From positions 85,962 to 149,961 of the forward strand of contig NZ_JAJJJF010000008.1 of NCBI RefSeq assembly GCF_022458745.1: a DNA stretch of 64,000 nucleotides, in the 5' to 3' direction. Below the pieces are notes generated by a model, which was not told the DNA's origin, did not search any database, and saw only the letters and a program-made list of their open reading frames with translations. This DNA is from Bacillus piscicola (GTDB taxonomy: Bacteria > Bacillota > Bacilli > Bacillales > Marinococcaceae). Positions 35,276-44,247 of the stretch are shown piece by piece. A program made the translations under genes and the position numbers. Each line of letters opens with the position of its first letter. Positions within the stretch are counted from its first letter, which is position 1.

Positions 35276-35899
35276 ATGAGGAGGTCTGTTATCTTACATA
35301 CGGTGAATAAAGCGATATGGAAGCGGTCTATTACCATTTTTATAGTCGCGTTATCCATCACAATTCTAGCAACGATTATAACGTACATCATTAACCCGGA
35401 TTTACAAGAGGTAATGGATACAGTAGGAAATAATAGAGCGGAGCCATTGAAAGATGCTACAGGGATAAAAAAAGTATGGTTATATGTTGTCAATAACGGA
35501 TTTTTGGTTCCGTTACAAATGTTTATCTTGGCCTTCATTCCGATACAATTCCTATATCTCATAAACGTCATTGCCACTGTCTCATTGCCCGGGGTTCTAT
35601 TTGGGGTTGTGTTACAATCTGACTCAAATCAAGGAGTAGAGCTCATTATTTCTGCAATTCCTCATTTTGTTGTTGAGATTTTCGCATTTTGTCTACTGGC
35701 AGCCGCTCTCTTTGAGTTAAACCGAGTGGTACGAAGTAAGATAAGACATATTTTTAAGAGAGACAAAGGTGGAATATCTCTTATTCAAAAAATGTTAGAG
35801 ACAGTAAAAATTTACGTTGTCGTAATCGTGCCGCTGATCGTGGTGGCTGCATTTTTAGAAACGTACATAGCGGATTTGATATTTAACTTATTACAATAG
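35276..35899 (+). CDS. SpoIIM-family membrane protein
   Basis: 207 aa with five predicted membrane spans and the overall pattern of stage II sporulation protein M: N-terminal basic segment and membrane span, an extracytoplasmic loop, GFLVPLQMFILAFIPIQF, PHFVVEIFAFCLLAAALFEL, and a terminal span. In sporulating cells SpoIIM acts in septal peptidoglycan remodelling with SpoIID/P. Family paralogues like this one sit in unrelated operons. The start at ATG 35276 has only a weak site. Confidence 0.65.
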   Translation: MRRSVILHTVNKAIWKRSITIFIVALSITILATIITYIINPDLQEVMDTVGNNRAEPLKDATGIKKVWLYVVNNGFLVPLQMFILAFIPIQFLYLINVIATVSLPGVLFGVVLQSDSNQGVELIISAIPHFVVEIFAFCLLAAALFELNRVVRSKIRHIFKRDKGGISLIQKMLETVKIYVVVIVPLIVVAAFLETYIADLIFNLLQ

Positions 35900-35984
35900 T
35901 TTTTTGAGCGGGGCAAAATCACTTTTTGTTATATTGATAGAAGGAAAGAATAGGTTATTGTTTTCATATGCGACAGATACAGTC

Positions 35985-36560
35985 GTGAAAAAGGGCGTGT
36001 GCTGATATAGAGGCACCATAACTCGTATAAGACGTCGCGAAATCAAGAAAGTGTTGAAATAAAAGCACTATACGAACTTAATGATGTTGTGAAACAAGCA
36101 TCTGCTGGAAGAAAGGCCCCATAGCACTCGTATGAAGCCGTAAAAATCAGGGATCGTTGAAATAACGACACCCTACGCACGCAATGACGTCATGAAAACG
36201 ATAGGCTGCCAAAATAGCTGCCGCATAGCCCTTGTATGAAGTTGTGAAAACCCAGGAGCATTGGAATAACACCCTCATACGCATGCGATGACGCCATGAA
36301 ATCAGGCGGTTACCGAAATGGCTACCGCATAGCTCTTGTATGAAGTCGTGAAAAGCCGGAATGGTTGAAATAACGACACCATATGCGTGGTATGACGCCA
36401 TGAAAGTGGGCGATCGCAAAAATAGTTACCTCACAGTGCTTGTATGATGTCATGAAAATTAAAATATGCGAAAATAACGGCGTCATTGCGCGCAAATGAG
36501 GTTGTTCATTTGGAGGACGGTCGAAATAACAGCGCCATAACGCCGAAACATTGTTCACTT
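35985..36560 (+). repeat. 52-bp phased repeat array R6 (longest)
   Basis: Eleven anchors: 36017, 36069, 36120, 36172, 36224, 36276, 36328, 36380, 36432, 36484, 36536. All intervals are 52 bp except one of 51. From 36172 on, units alternate between CATAGC-CTTGTATGAAGT and CATACGC-ATGACGCCATG types, a 104-bp superperiod. A CATTGTTC/GAACAATG hairpin (36550-36573) closes the array. Confidence 0.92.
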
Positions 36561-36585
36561 CGTCGAACAATGGTCAAAACCCAAA

Positions 36586-36626
36586 GAGCCGTCAGAGTGA
36601 TATTATCTGGCGGCTTCTATTTTTTT
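36586..36626. terminator. Terminator-like hairpin after array R6
   Basis: GCCGTCAGA pairs with TCTGGCGGC (one G-T pair), followed by TTCTATTTTTTT. There is no evident gene between the array and this hairpin. Confidence 0.6.
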
Positions 36627-36967
36627 CTTCTAATGCATGAACAGTGGCTGAAGATAAAGGAAAGCAGATTAGCCCGTATGTCGTTCTTTGAATACCCCCA
36701 GTCTACATGCCAGAATTGAAATAGGTTTGGTGCGATTGCAACCATCAAACGATCGGCTGCGAAGGTCGTGTCGAAAGGGTGCGTCTCGTATTTGCATGGA
36801 ATCTCTTCCAGCAGATTTCGGAATATATCATGTCTGGATGTGTAAATTGGTGAGTGATAGATGAGGGTGCGGTCATCCTTGCATTGCCTCCTAAGAGTAA
36901 GAACATTGACTAACGGACAACTGTCCGGTAAGGTCATGAACACACGTGGATAAAGATGATATACCAT
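36617..36967 (-). other. Unrecognised open frame, possibly a decayed gene
   Basis: A 116-codon frame whose middle part (LIYHSPIYTSRHDIFRNLLEEIPCKYETHPFDTTFAADRLMVAIAP) looks protein-like in composition, but there is no good start with a ribosome site in frame. AGGAGG at about 36888 on this strand lies in mid-frame with no in-frame ATG after it. The C-terminus runs into the terminator. I could not assign a family. It is probably a remnant. Confidence 0.25.
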
Positions 36968-37042
36968 TCTATCCTTGAATCTGTAACTTGGTCAAGGTAA
37001 GGAAGCCGATGCACATGAACCGAAAAATAAGGGGGAGAGTGG

Positions 37043-37969
37043 ATGAGCCGAATGAAGGCGATTGTGAAACAAAGTGCAAGTCCCCATGACTTTGATCTAA
37101 TGGAAGTTCCCATCCCAGGAATAAGCGAAAATGAATTGCTCGTTCGCGTGAAGGCGATTGGGGTGGGTATTCATGATGGCTATTTTTTGCCAAATGATAT
37201 CCACTACCCGTACCCAATCGGTATTGAAGCGGCCGGTATTATCGAAAAAACAGGCCAAAATGTCACGGATTTCCAAGCGGGGGATGAGGTTGTATTTGTC
37301 AGTTCGATGCAGAAGAAAGGCGGCACATGGGCGGAGTACGCCGTTGTGGCAGCCAACTCTCTTATCCTTCCGATACCAAACGGGATGAGCTTTGCAGAAG
37401 CAGCAGCCATTCCCGTTGCCGGAAATACAGCATTAAAAGCTCTTCATGCCCTTGACTTGAAACCAAACGACTCTCTTTTCATCGCCGGTGCCTCGGGTGC
37501 CATTGGTACGTTCGCGATCCAGTTAGCCGCAGACATGGGATGCACCGTGGCAGGGTCCGCTTCGAAAAGAAATCAGGACTACATGCGCTCCCTTGGTGCG
37601 ACGAAAACCGTTGATTACCACGACGCCGACTGGCAGGAGCAAATTAAACAGTGGATGCCTGGCGGGGTGGATGCGGCATTGGCGATTCAACCGGACACAG
37701 GCCAGCCGAGTATGGAGATTTTGAAAGATGACGGGAGAGTCGTTGCGGTATCCGGTGACCAACTTACGCCACAGAGAAACGTTGCTATCAAGCCATTTCC
37801 ATATCAAGTGGATGTAACAGACGAGTTACTCCAACTTATGAAAAAAATCAATTCAAAAGAAATCAAGCTTTTTATCGAGCAAACCTATCCTTTTCAACAA
37901 GCACTCGACGCCTTGGAGAAAACTGGTACGCGTCATGCCCGCGGGAAGCTGGTCATTACAGCGCCGTAA
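37043..37969 (+). CDS. Zinc-independent MDR-family NADPH:quinone oxidoreductase
   Basis: 308 aa medium-chain dehydrogenase/reductase. It has a GroES-like N-terminus (GIEAAGIIEKTGQNV, FQAGDEVVF) and a nucleotide site with GASGAIGTFAIQLA (about 150). The cysteines of the zinc enzymes are missing, so it belongs to the quinone/enone reductase group. The C-terminal GTRHARGKLVI is typical. GGGGGAGAG precedes the ATG. A second MDR gene follows 240 bp downstream with its own leader. The substrate is unknown. Confidence 0.82.
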   Translation: MSRMKAIVKQSASPHDFDLMEVPIPGISENELLVRVKAIGVGIHDGYFLPNDIHYPYPIGIEAAGIIEKTGQNVTDFQAGDEVVFVSSMQKKGGTWAEYAVVAANSLILPIPNGMSFAEAAAIPVAGNTALKALHALDLKPNDSLFIAGASGAIGTFAIQLAADMGCTVAGSASKRNQDYMRSLGATKTVDYHDADWQEQIKQWMPGGVDAALAIQPDTGQPSMEILKDDGRVVAVSGDQLTPQRNVAIKPFPYQVDVTDELLQLMKKINSKEIKLFIEQTYPFQQALDALEKTGTRHARGKLVITAP

Positions 37970-38208
37970 TTAGCCTTTACATGAAGGATTTACAGTTTAC
38001 GAATGAAGATAACACGGTTGAGGAAATTGATCGTTTGTTATCTTCTTTTTTATATATTGGGAGAGGCGTGAGCAGCGCCCTGTGACATGGTTGTGTTTGT
38101 CTGCGGACGAGGCTTGGTTGTTTAAAGGACGGGGGAAAAAGGAATACACATATATTTGTAACTTCTGTATACTCCAACAACATCATTGAATCATGACGAA
38201 AGGGTGAG

Positions 38209-39138
38209 ATGATGAGAGCCATTACGATGGAACAATACGGTCATGCGGACGTGTTGCATGAAACGGAAGTCGCGGAGCCTGAGGTAGGGGCGAACGATAT
38301 ATTAATAGAAATAAAGGCCACTTCGGTCAACCCGATTGACTGGAAAATACGGGAAGGTTATCTTAAAGAAAGAATTCCGTATACCTTCCCTCTTATTCTC
38401 GGGTGGGATGCGGCCGGCGTCGTGAAAAAGATCGGCACGGCGGTCACAAGGTTTGCCGTCGGGGATGAAGTATTTTCAAGCCCGGACTTGATGCGAAACG
38501 GCACATATGCAGAATACGTCGCGGTTGATGAAAACATGGCAGCAAAAAAACCAAGTAACCTCTCTTTTGAAGAAGCTGCCTCTGTTCCGCTTGTCGGGTT
38601 AACTGCCTGGACAAGCCTTATCGATGTGGCAAACATGAAAGAAGGAGAACGAGTATTAGTCCATGCCGGGGCCGGCGGGGTTGGCAGCTTTGCCATCCAA
38701 TTAGCCAAAGCGCATGGCTGCTGGGTCGCAACCACCGGAAGCGGTAAAAACATCGAGTTTTTAAAAGAACTTGGCGCTGACCAAGTTATCAATTATGAAG
38801 AAGAAAATTTCGAAGATGTCCTTTCCCCCGTCGATGTTGTGCTTGATACACTGGGAGGAGAGATCCAAGAGCGCAGCTTCCACGTGTTAAAAAAAGGCGG
38901 GCGTCTTTCATCCATCACTACCGCTCCGGATGAACAATTGGCGAAGGTCCATGCGGTCAAAACGTATCACGTATCGATGGGAAGAGACGGAGACACTTTG
39001 GCGAAAATTGCTGAGCTGCTGGAAAACGGAAAAATCCGCCCGGTTGTAGAGAAAGTATTAGACCTTTCAGACGTTCAGGAAGCACATCGAATTAGTGAAA
39101 CCCGCCACGCGCGCGGCAAAATTGTACTAAAAGTGTAG
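38209..39138 (+). CDS. MDR-family NADPH-dependent oxidoreductase
   Basis: 309 aa, a paralogue in family with the preceding gene: MRAITMEQYGHADVLHETEV, NPIDWKIREGYL, GWDAAGVVKKIG, HAGAGGVGSFAIQLAKAHG, and the terminal ETRHARGKIVL. It resembles the YogA/zeta-crystallin group of quinone reductases and lacks zinc ligands. Start is ATG 38209 or the adjacent in-frame ATG 38212, after AAAGGGTG. A terminator follows at 39191. Confidence 0.82.
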   Translation: MMRAITMEQYGHADVLHETEVAEPEVGANDILIEIKATSVNPIDWKIREGYLKERIPYTFPLILGWDAAGVVKKIGTAVTRFAVGDEVFSSPDLMRNGTYAEYVAVDENMAAKKPSNLSFEEAASVPLVGLTAWTSLIDVANMKEGERVLVHAGAGGVGSFAIQLAKAHGCWVATTGSGKNIEFLKELGADQVINYEEENFEDVLSPVDVVLDTLGGEIQERSFHVLKKGGRLSSITTAPDEQLAKVHAVKTYHVSMGRDGDTLAKIAELLENGKIRPVVEKVLDLSDVQEAHRISETRHARGKIVLKV

Positions 39139-39190
39139 CGGACAGGCTGTTTTGTTGAGAGGGAAAAGCGAACTGGAAAGGCTTTAAAAA

Positions 39191-39214
39191 GGTGCGAGTC
39201 ATGTCGCGCCTTTT
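39191..39214 (+). terminator. Terminator after the second MDR gene
   Basis: GGTGCGA pairs with TCGCGCC (one G-T pair) over a 6-nt loop, followed by TTTT. Confidence 0.75.
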
Positions 39215-39299
39215 GTCATCGGAAAAACCATTTTTAATGCTTCTTTAAGATACTGGCTTCCATGCATCATAAGCGGATGGTCGCGCCAATGCGTCCATC

Positions 39300-39745
39300 G
39301 TCAAAGTATGCGGATGAAGTCGTGAAACCAGGATTGGGTTGAAATAACAGCCCCATCCATGCTGAATGAGGTCATGAAACAGGGTGACCACGGAAATAAA
39401 GACGTCAAAGCGCGTGTATGAAGTTGTGAAACCAAGACTGGGTGGAAATAAGTGCGTTATACGGGTTGAATGAAGCCATGAAAAAGGTTGGATGCAGAAA
39501 TAACGTCGTCAAAGCGCGTGTATGAAGACGTGAAAACACGATTGAGTCAAAATAAGAGCTTCATCCGGAGGGAATGAAGTCATAAAATAGAGCGATCGTG
39601 GAAATAAAGACGTCAAAGCGGTTGGATGAAGTCGCGAAATCGGGAACGGGTCAAAATAACAGCCCCATCCGTGTTGAATGGAGTAGTGAAATAGAGCGAT
39701 CGCGGAAATAAAGACGTCAAAGCGGGCGGACGGATTATGATTTTG
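39300..39745 (+). repeat. 52-bp phased repeat array R7 with strict A/B alternation
   Basis: Nine anchors at 39302, 39354, 39406, 39458, 39510, 39562, 39614, 39666 and 39718, all 52 bp apart. They alternate CAAAG units with CATCC/TATAC units without exception, so the true repeat is 104 bp. Confidence 0.92.
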
Positions 39746-39967
39746 TTCCCGCGGGTTGTTTTGGAATAACGTGGACGGCTGCCCTTTTAAAGTCATGACT
39801 TATGCGTTTTAGATAATCTTGAGAGAGTAGCCCGATTTTTTTGGGGGGCGGTTAGTGTGGCTTTCATGCCTGCTAATAAAAACAGATCCAGACCTGACGG
39901 TGACTTTCTAGGCGCATGGGGCATAGGATGGTGGTGTGATCCGATTATCTTGAGGGGGAAAGCTGCA

Positions 39968-40549
39968 ATGAATTACCATTCTTATATGTATCCCTATCCA
40001 TATGCTTACTATCCAAGGGTCCCCGTGTATAACCATGGAAATATGGGGGCGCCCGGTTATTGGAACATGGCCGTTGAACCTAGTCATGCAACCTCATTTT
40101 CACCGTTTCCAAACAACAGGAGTTATACCGATACGGGGTTAAAAGATCATGGGAAAACACCCTATGTTGTGGATATTAACCAAGCTGCTAAGCAAAACAA
40201 CACATTTCGTACTGCCATCTGGTCTGGATACCATTTGCAAGTGACATTGATGAGTATTAACGTTGGCGAAGATATCGGCTTAGAGGTTCATCCGGATCTT
40301 GATCAATTCCTACGCATTGAAGAAGGGCAGGGACTTGTACAGATGGGAAGCAAGGAAAGTGTTGATTTTCTCAGACATGTTGATGATGACTCTGCCATTA
40401 TGGTACCTGCAGGCACATGGCATAATATAACGAATACAGGCAATACCCCGTTGAAGCTCTACTCTATTTATGCACCACCTGAACATCCATTTGGTACGGT
40501 TCATCAAACGAAAGCAGAGGCTGTTGCGGCCGAAAAAAGCCGCGACTGA
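39968..40549 (+). CDS. Cupin-domain protein with Tyr/Pro-rich N-terminus
   Basis: 193 aa. Residues 1-45 are rich in Tyr, Pro, Asn and Gly (YMYPYPYAYYPRVPVYNHG), as in spore-coat or surface proteins. Residues about 85-185 are a cupin barrel with metal-ligand motifs GLEVHPDLDQFLRIEEG and PAGTWHNITNTG. The enzymatic function is unknown; it could be a dioxygenase or a coat component. ATG 39968 has GAGGGGG upstream; the 37 codons of upstream open frame lack a site. Convergent with the catalase gene. Confidence 0.72.
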   Translation: MNYHSYMYPYPYAYYPRVPVYNHGNMGAPGYWNMAVEPSHATSFSPFPNNRSYTDTGLKDHGKTPYVVDINQAAKQNNTFRTAIWSGYHLQVTLMSINVGEDIGLEVHPDLDQFLRIEEGQGLVQMGSKESVDFLRHVDDDSAIMVPAGTWHNITNTGNTPLKLYSIYAPPEHPFGTVHQTKAEAVAAEKSRD

Positions 40550-40570
40550 AAAACGGAAATGCCACAGCGA

Positions 40571-40627
40571 AACCTCTCCTGACTCCTGATAGCGGCAGGC
40601 AGGAGAGGTTAGCGAGTGGTTTTTTTA
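40571..40627. terminator. Terminator between cupin and catalase genes
   Basis: AACCTCTCCTG pairs perfectly with CAGGAGAGGTT over an 18-nt loop. T-rich sequence follows on the + strand. Confidence 0.75.
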
Positions 40628-40684
40628 AAACGAAGAGCCCCTAATGACGGGCATATGGTATTATGTGGAAATATCTCTTTGTTG

Positions 40685-42721
40685 TTACGTTGTTTTTCTA
40701 GTCCAGAAGCGTTGCTGAGCGATGGCCGAGACAAAGTCCTCTCCGATGTCTGCGTTATTTTCGGCCAAGACGACACCGGCTGCATTATTTTCTACCATGG
40801 AGGGAAGAAGCGGCTGTCCCGTTGAGGCAACGCCAATTGGTTTATAGTGTCTATAGGTCACTTCTATGAAATACGTCATGTCAGAGGTGAATTTTTCTTG
40901 GTTTTTAGAATTGCCGCCAACGACATAAAGGGAGTCTAACAAGTAAGGGCTTGCTGTAAGAAATGTTTGATCCACCTGGAGTGTGGCACCATTGGCCCCT
41001 GTGACAGTACCGAGCCTTTCACTTACGATAACAACAAAAACCCCGTGTTGCTCTAATAGGTTGAGTACATTTTGTACCTCTTCTTCATTAAAACCGTCAC
41101 CAATTAGTACACCTACTTTTAGCGTACTGGCATTACTAGGAGGTGTATGGTACTGGCTAAGGGACGGGTAACTTGTCGAAACAGGGACGTGGGAGCCACT
41201 TGGGCGATCGACACCAATATTATCAGCGACGGTGTATGCCAGTTCTTGATCTACATGGACCAGCAAATTAACGTTTTGCTGACGGACAGATTCACTTTTT
41301 ACACTTCCAAGTTGATAGCTGAACGCATGAATCATGTGCTGCTTTTCAACAGGTGTCAAACTATTCCAGAATATTCGTGGTTGCGAAAAGTGATCCCTGA
41401 ACGAATCACTGCGGTCTCGGATGAGGTGACCCTCCACTTTCGTCGGGTAATGCTCGTATCCACCTTCTTCTGGTGGGGTTGTGTACGGTGTGTTATCCGC
41501 AAGTGAATTGTTGTGATAATCCACTTGATCGACATCAATCCGATATCTCATCGGGCCTCGCCGGTGATTGTTATGAAACGGGCAGACCGGTTTATTGATC
41601 GGTAATTCTTGGTGGTTCGCTCCAATTCGATGATACTGTGCGCTTTGATACGCAATTAATCTTCCCTGCAGGACGGGATCATTGGAAAAGTCAATCCCTG
41701 GAACGACATTTGCAGGGTTAAAAGCCACTTGTTCTGATTCTGTGTGGTAGTTATCAATGTTCCGATTTAACGTCATCTTTCCAACAAGTTGAACCGGTAC
41801 GAGTTCTTCTGGCCAAAACTTGGCAGGATCGAGAACATCAAAGTCGTATTTGAATTCATCCTCCATCGGGATCAGTTGGACACCCAATTCATACTCCGGA
41901 TAAGCCCCGCGGTCAATTGCCTCTCGTAGATCCCGCCGGTGGAAATCTGGATCAATGCCGCCGATTTTCTGCGCTTCATCTTGAAGCAGGGAGTGAACAC
42001 CGAGAACAGGTTTCCAAACAAACCGGACAAAGGTCGCTTCCCCTTGCTCGTTAACAAAGAGATACGTGTTGATTGACCACGATTCCATCATTCGATAACT
42101 TCTTACCAGACCTCGATCCGACATGATCCACTGCACCATATGAAGAGATTCAGGATTATTGGCGACATAATCCCAAAAAGTGTCATGGGCACCAGTAGCG
42201 GTTGGTATGTCATTATCCTGCTTAGCCTGGTACGCGTGAATCATATCTGGAAATTTCATCGCGTCTTGGTTGATTAACACCGGCATGGCAATTGTGGTCA
42301 GGTCATAATTTCCTTCTTCTGTGTACATCTTCACGCCCTTACACCGTAAATCCCTTGCCGTATCATAAGACCCTCGAGACCCTTGCACGGTAGAAAAACG
42401 GACAGTTAAAGGAGTCTTTTTGCCAGGTTCCTGTAAAAAACATGCTTGTGTCACATGCTTCATCGACTGATAGCACTCAAACTCCCCATAGGCGCTGTAA
42501 CCTCTTGCATGAACCACTCTTTCTGGTTGCTCTTCATGGACAAAACGTGTCATTTTTTCAAAAAAATCGTAATCCTGACGTAAGCTAGGACCGCGTTCAC
42601 CAGCTTTTAATTGGTCTTGGTCGTTGGATATTTTTCTCCCTTGGTTGGTTGTGAGGGGCTTCCCTGTGTTCTGTGTACGGTACTGATCCAGCTGTTCCTG
42701 TTTGGCGTTTTGCTCATCCAT
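40685..42721 (-). CDS. Large-subunit (clade 2, HPII-like) catalase, active-site Asn lost
   Basis: 678 aa: a catalase core (about 45-510) plus a C-terminal class-I-amidotransferase-like domain (about 530-678), as in HPII/KatE. The distal His is present (VVHARG, His 71), as are the Arg of VRFSTVQGSRG and a proximal heme Tyr (RLIAYQSAQYHRIG). The segment that in catalases reads DLVGNN-P is here DLTTIAMP (residues 140-147), so the essential distal Asn is missing. VGVLIGDGFNEEEV and YVVGGNS mark the C-terminal domain. Activity may be altered. RBS-like AGGTGATG precedes the ATG. Confidence 0.83.
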   Translation of the reverse strand: MDEQNAKQEQLDQYRTQNTGKPLTTNQGRKISNDQDQLKAGERGPSLRQDYDFFEKMTRFVHEEQPERVVHARGYSAYGEFECYQSMKHVTQACFLQEPGKKTPLTVRFSTVQGSRGSYDTARDLRCKGVKMYTEEGNYDLTTIAMPVLINQDAMKFPDMIHAYQAKQDNDIPTATGAHDTFWDYVANNPESLHMVQWIMSDRGLVRSYRMMESWSINTYLFVNEQGEATFVRFVWKPVLGVHSLLQDEAQKIGGIDPDFHRRDLREAIDRGAYPEYELGVQLIPMEDEFKYDFDVLDPAKFWPEELVPVQLVGKMTLNRNIDNYHTESEQVAFNPANVVPGIDFSNDPVLQGRLIAYQSAQYHRIGANHQELPINKPVCPFHNNHRRGPMRYRIDVDQVDYHNNSLADNTPYTTPPEEGGYEHYPTKVEGHLIRDRSDSFRDHFSQPRIFWNSLTPVEKQHMIHAFSYQLGSVKSESVRQQNVNLLVHVDQELAYTVADNIGVDRPSGSHVPVSTSYPSLSQYHTPPSNASTLKVGVLIGDGFNEEEVQNVLNLLEQHGVFVVIVSERLGTVTGANGATLQVDQTFLTASPYLLDSLYVVGGNSKNQEKFTSDMTYFIEVTYRHYKPIGVASTGQPLLPSMVENNAAGVVLAENNADIGEDFVSAIAQQRFWTRKTT

Positions 42722-42924
42722 GTCATCACCTATCCTTTACTAGTCCTCAACATCGTTTTTTATTGTGCGTTATGAGTGCTACGAATATTCACTGTTTGGT
42801 AGCGTAAAGTGTGGTTTTTACGTGCATCTGGATGGAAAGGATAGCGGAACATGGAATCCGCTCGTAGTTCGTGCTTTTACCGGACGAACGGATGGCTGGG
42901 CGCCAAGCGTGGAGGTGGGCGTCC

Positions 42925-44004
42925 CTAACGAAAAGGAGGGGATGCCAACAGATCATCGACTTGAGAAACGATGTCCGTTATCATTTTACGAGCGGGTTGT
43001 CGCTTGCTTAAGCGGACGTTTTGGCCGCTCCATAGGTGAAGCCATTCTGGTCGATTTTGCTTCGCTGCTTCTCTTCGAATCTCTTTCGTTAACGTGTTTT
43101 GGATCGGATAATCCGGTAATTCGTGTTCGTATGGGGCCATTTTCGTCATAAACTCATTTTCGATACCTCTTGCTGGTTTCCCACTAAATGCCGAGGTAAG
43201 AACGGGCTCTTCTTCGGTGCTGTTTAAAATTGCTTCAATTTGTTGTTTTTTCGCCCCACTTTCCAGGCTTGTGACGAAAGCGGTACCCATTTGGACGGCT
43301 TGGGCTCCGAGGGTGAGCGCCGCCAACACGCTTCTTCCGTCCATTATTCCTCCTGCGGCAATAACCGGAATCGTGACATGATCCACCGCTTGCGGAATGA
43401 GCGCCATCGTTCCAATCATGGCTTTATCAAACGGCCCGGAAAAAGTACCGCGATGACCGCCGGCTTCACTTCCTTGCATGACGACCATGTCCATTCCGAT
43501 GTCTTCATTGATGATGGCTTCCTTGACAGTCGTTGCCGTGCCAATTAACATAATATTTTGTTTCTTTAACTGTTGGACTCTTTCTTTAGAGGGAACGCCG
43601 AATGTAAAACTGCAAACGGGTACCCGTTCTTCCATTATAATGTCCATTTGCTTTTCAAAAATAGTGGCCGATGGCTTGGTCACTTCCGGTTCTTCAGGTA
43701 GATGAAGTGCTTCGCGAAAGGGACGCAGTAATTCACGGGCTTTTTCAATATCTTTTTCACTGACTTTTGGTACTTCTGGAATGAAGACATTGACCGCAAA
43801 AGAGTGATTCGTTAATTCTTTGATTTTACGAATGGAATCTCTCATCTGTTCCGGGCTCATATACCCTGCCCCGAGCGTACCAAGACCTCCCGCATTGGAA
43901 ACCGCGGCAACTAATTCGGGTGTCGTCGTTCCACCAGCCATTCCAGCCTGGATAATCGGATATGTCATGCCTATCTTCTGAGTAATCTGGTTTTCATGCC
44001 ACAT
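42925..44004 (-). CDS. Nitronate monooxygenase-family FMN oxidoreductase
   Basis: 359 aa TIM-barrel flavoprotein. It has MTYPIIQAGMAGGTTTPELVAAVSNAGGLGTLGAG at the start, VVMQGSEAGGHRG (flavin/active-site loop with His), and PVIAAGGIMDGRSVLAALTLGAQAVQMGTAF (phosphate binding). Class I nitronate monooxygenases oxidise alkyl nitronates such as propionate-3-nitronate. Others are NAD(P)H:quinone reductases. ATG 44004 has AGGAGG 9 nt upstream; the ORF's first eight codons are untranslated. Confidence 0.82.
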   Translation of the reverse strand: MWHENQITQKIGMTYPIIQAGMAGGTTTPELVAAVSNAGGLGTLGAGYMSPEQMRDSIRKIKELTNHSFAVNVFIPEVPKVSEKDIEKARELLRPFREALHLPEEPEVTKPSATIFEKQMDIIMEERVPVCSFTFGVPSKERVQQLKKQNIMLIGTATTVKEAIINEDIGMDMVVMQGSEAGGHRGTFSGPFDKAMIGTMALIPQAVDHVTIPVIAAGGIMDGRSVLAALTLGAQAVQMGTAFVTSLESGAKKQQIEAILNSTEEEPVLTSAFSGKPARGIENEFMTKMAPYEHELPDYPIQNTLTKEIRREAAKQNRPEWLHLWSGQNVRLSKRQPARKMITDIVSQVDDLLASPPFR

Positions 44005-44247
44005 ACAATCGTGCCTCCTACCGTTCAAAAATAGGAAAAGATTTCCGTAAATAATTATCTTGATTATAATGGAAGAAAGATCACACGTAAAATGATCTCA
44101 ATTGATACTCCTGAGAGGGAAGCGTATAGTTACATAATGAACGCGGATGCGAATGAGAATGTAGAACGAATAGTGGAAAAACGGAGGAGGTTAATTCTAA
44201 AGACCGGGGGCTTTCAATGTCCTTACAGGCAGTGTAAACATCTATGA

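Noticed and set aside
36147..36570. Open frames on the - strand across repeat arrays (for example 36147-36419, 36322-36570, 16261-16668)
   Set aside because: These Met/His/Tyr-rich frames are translations of the repeat unit, recur in every array, and lack ribosome sites. They arise because 52 bp is not a multiple of three and stop-poor phases occur by chance.
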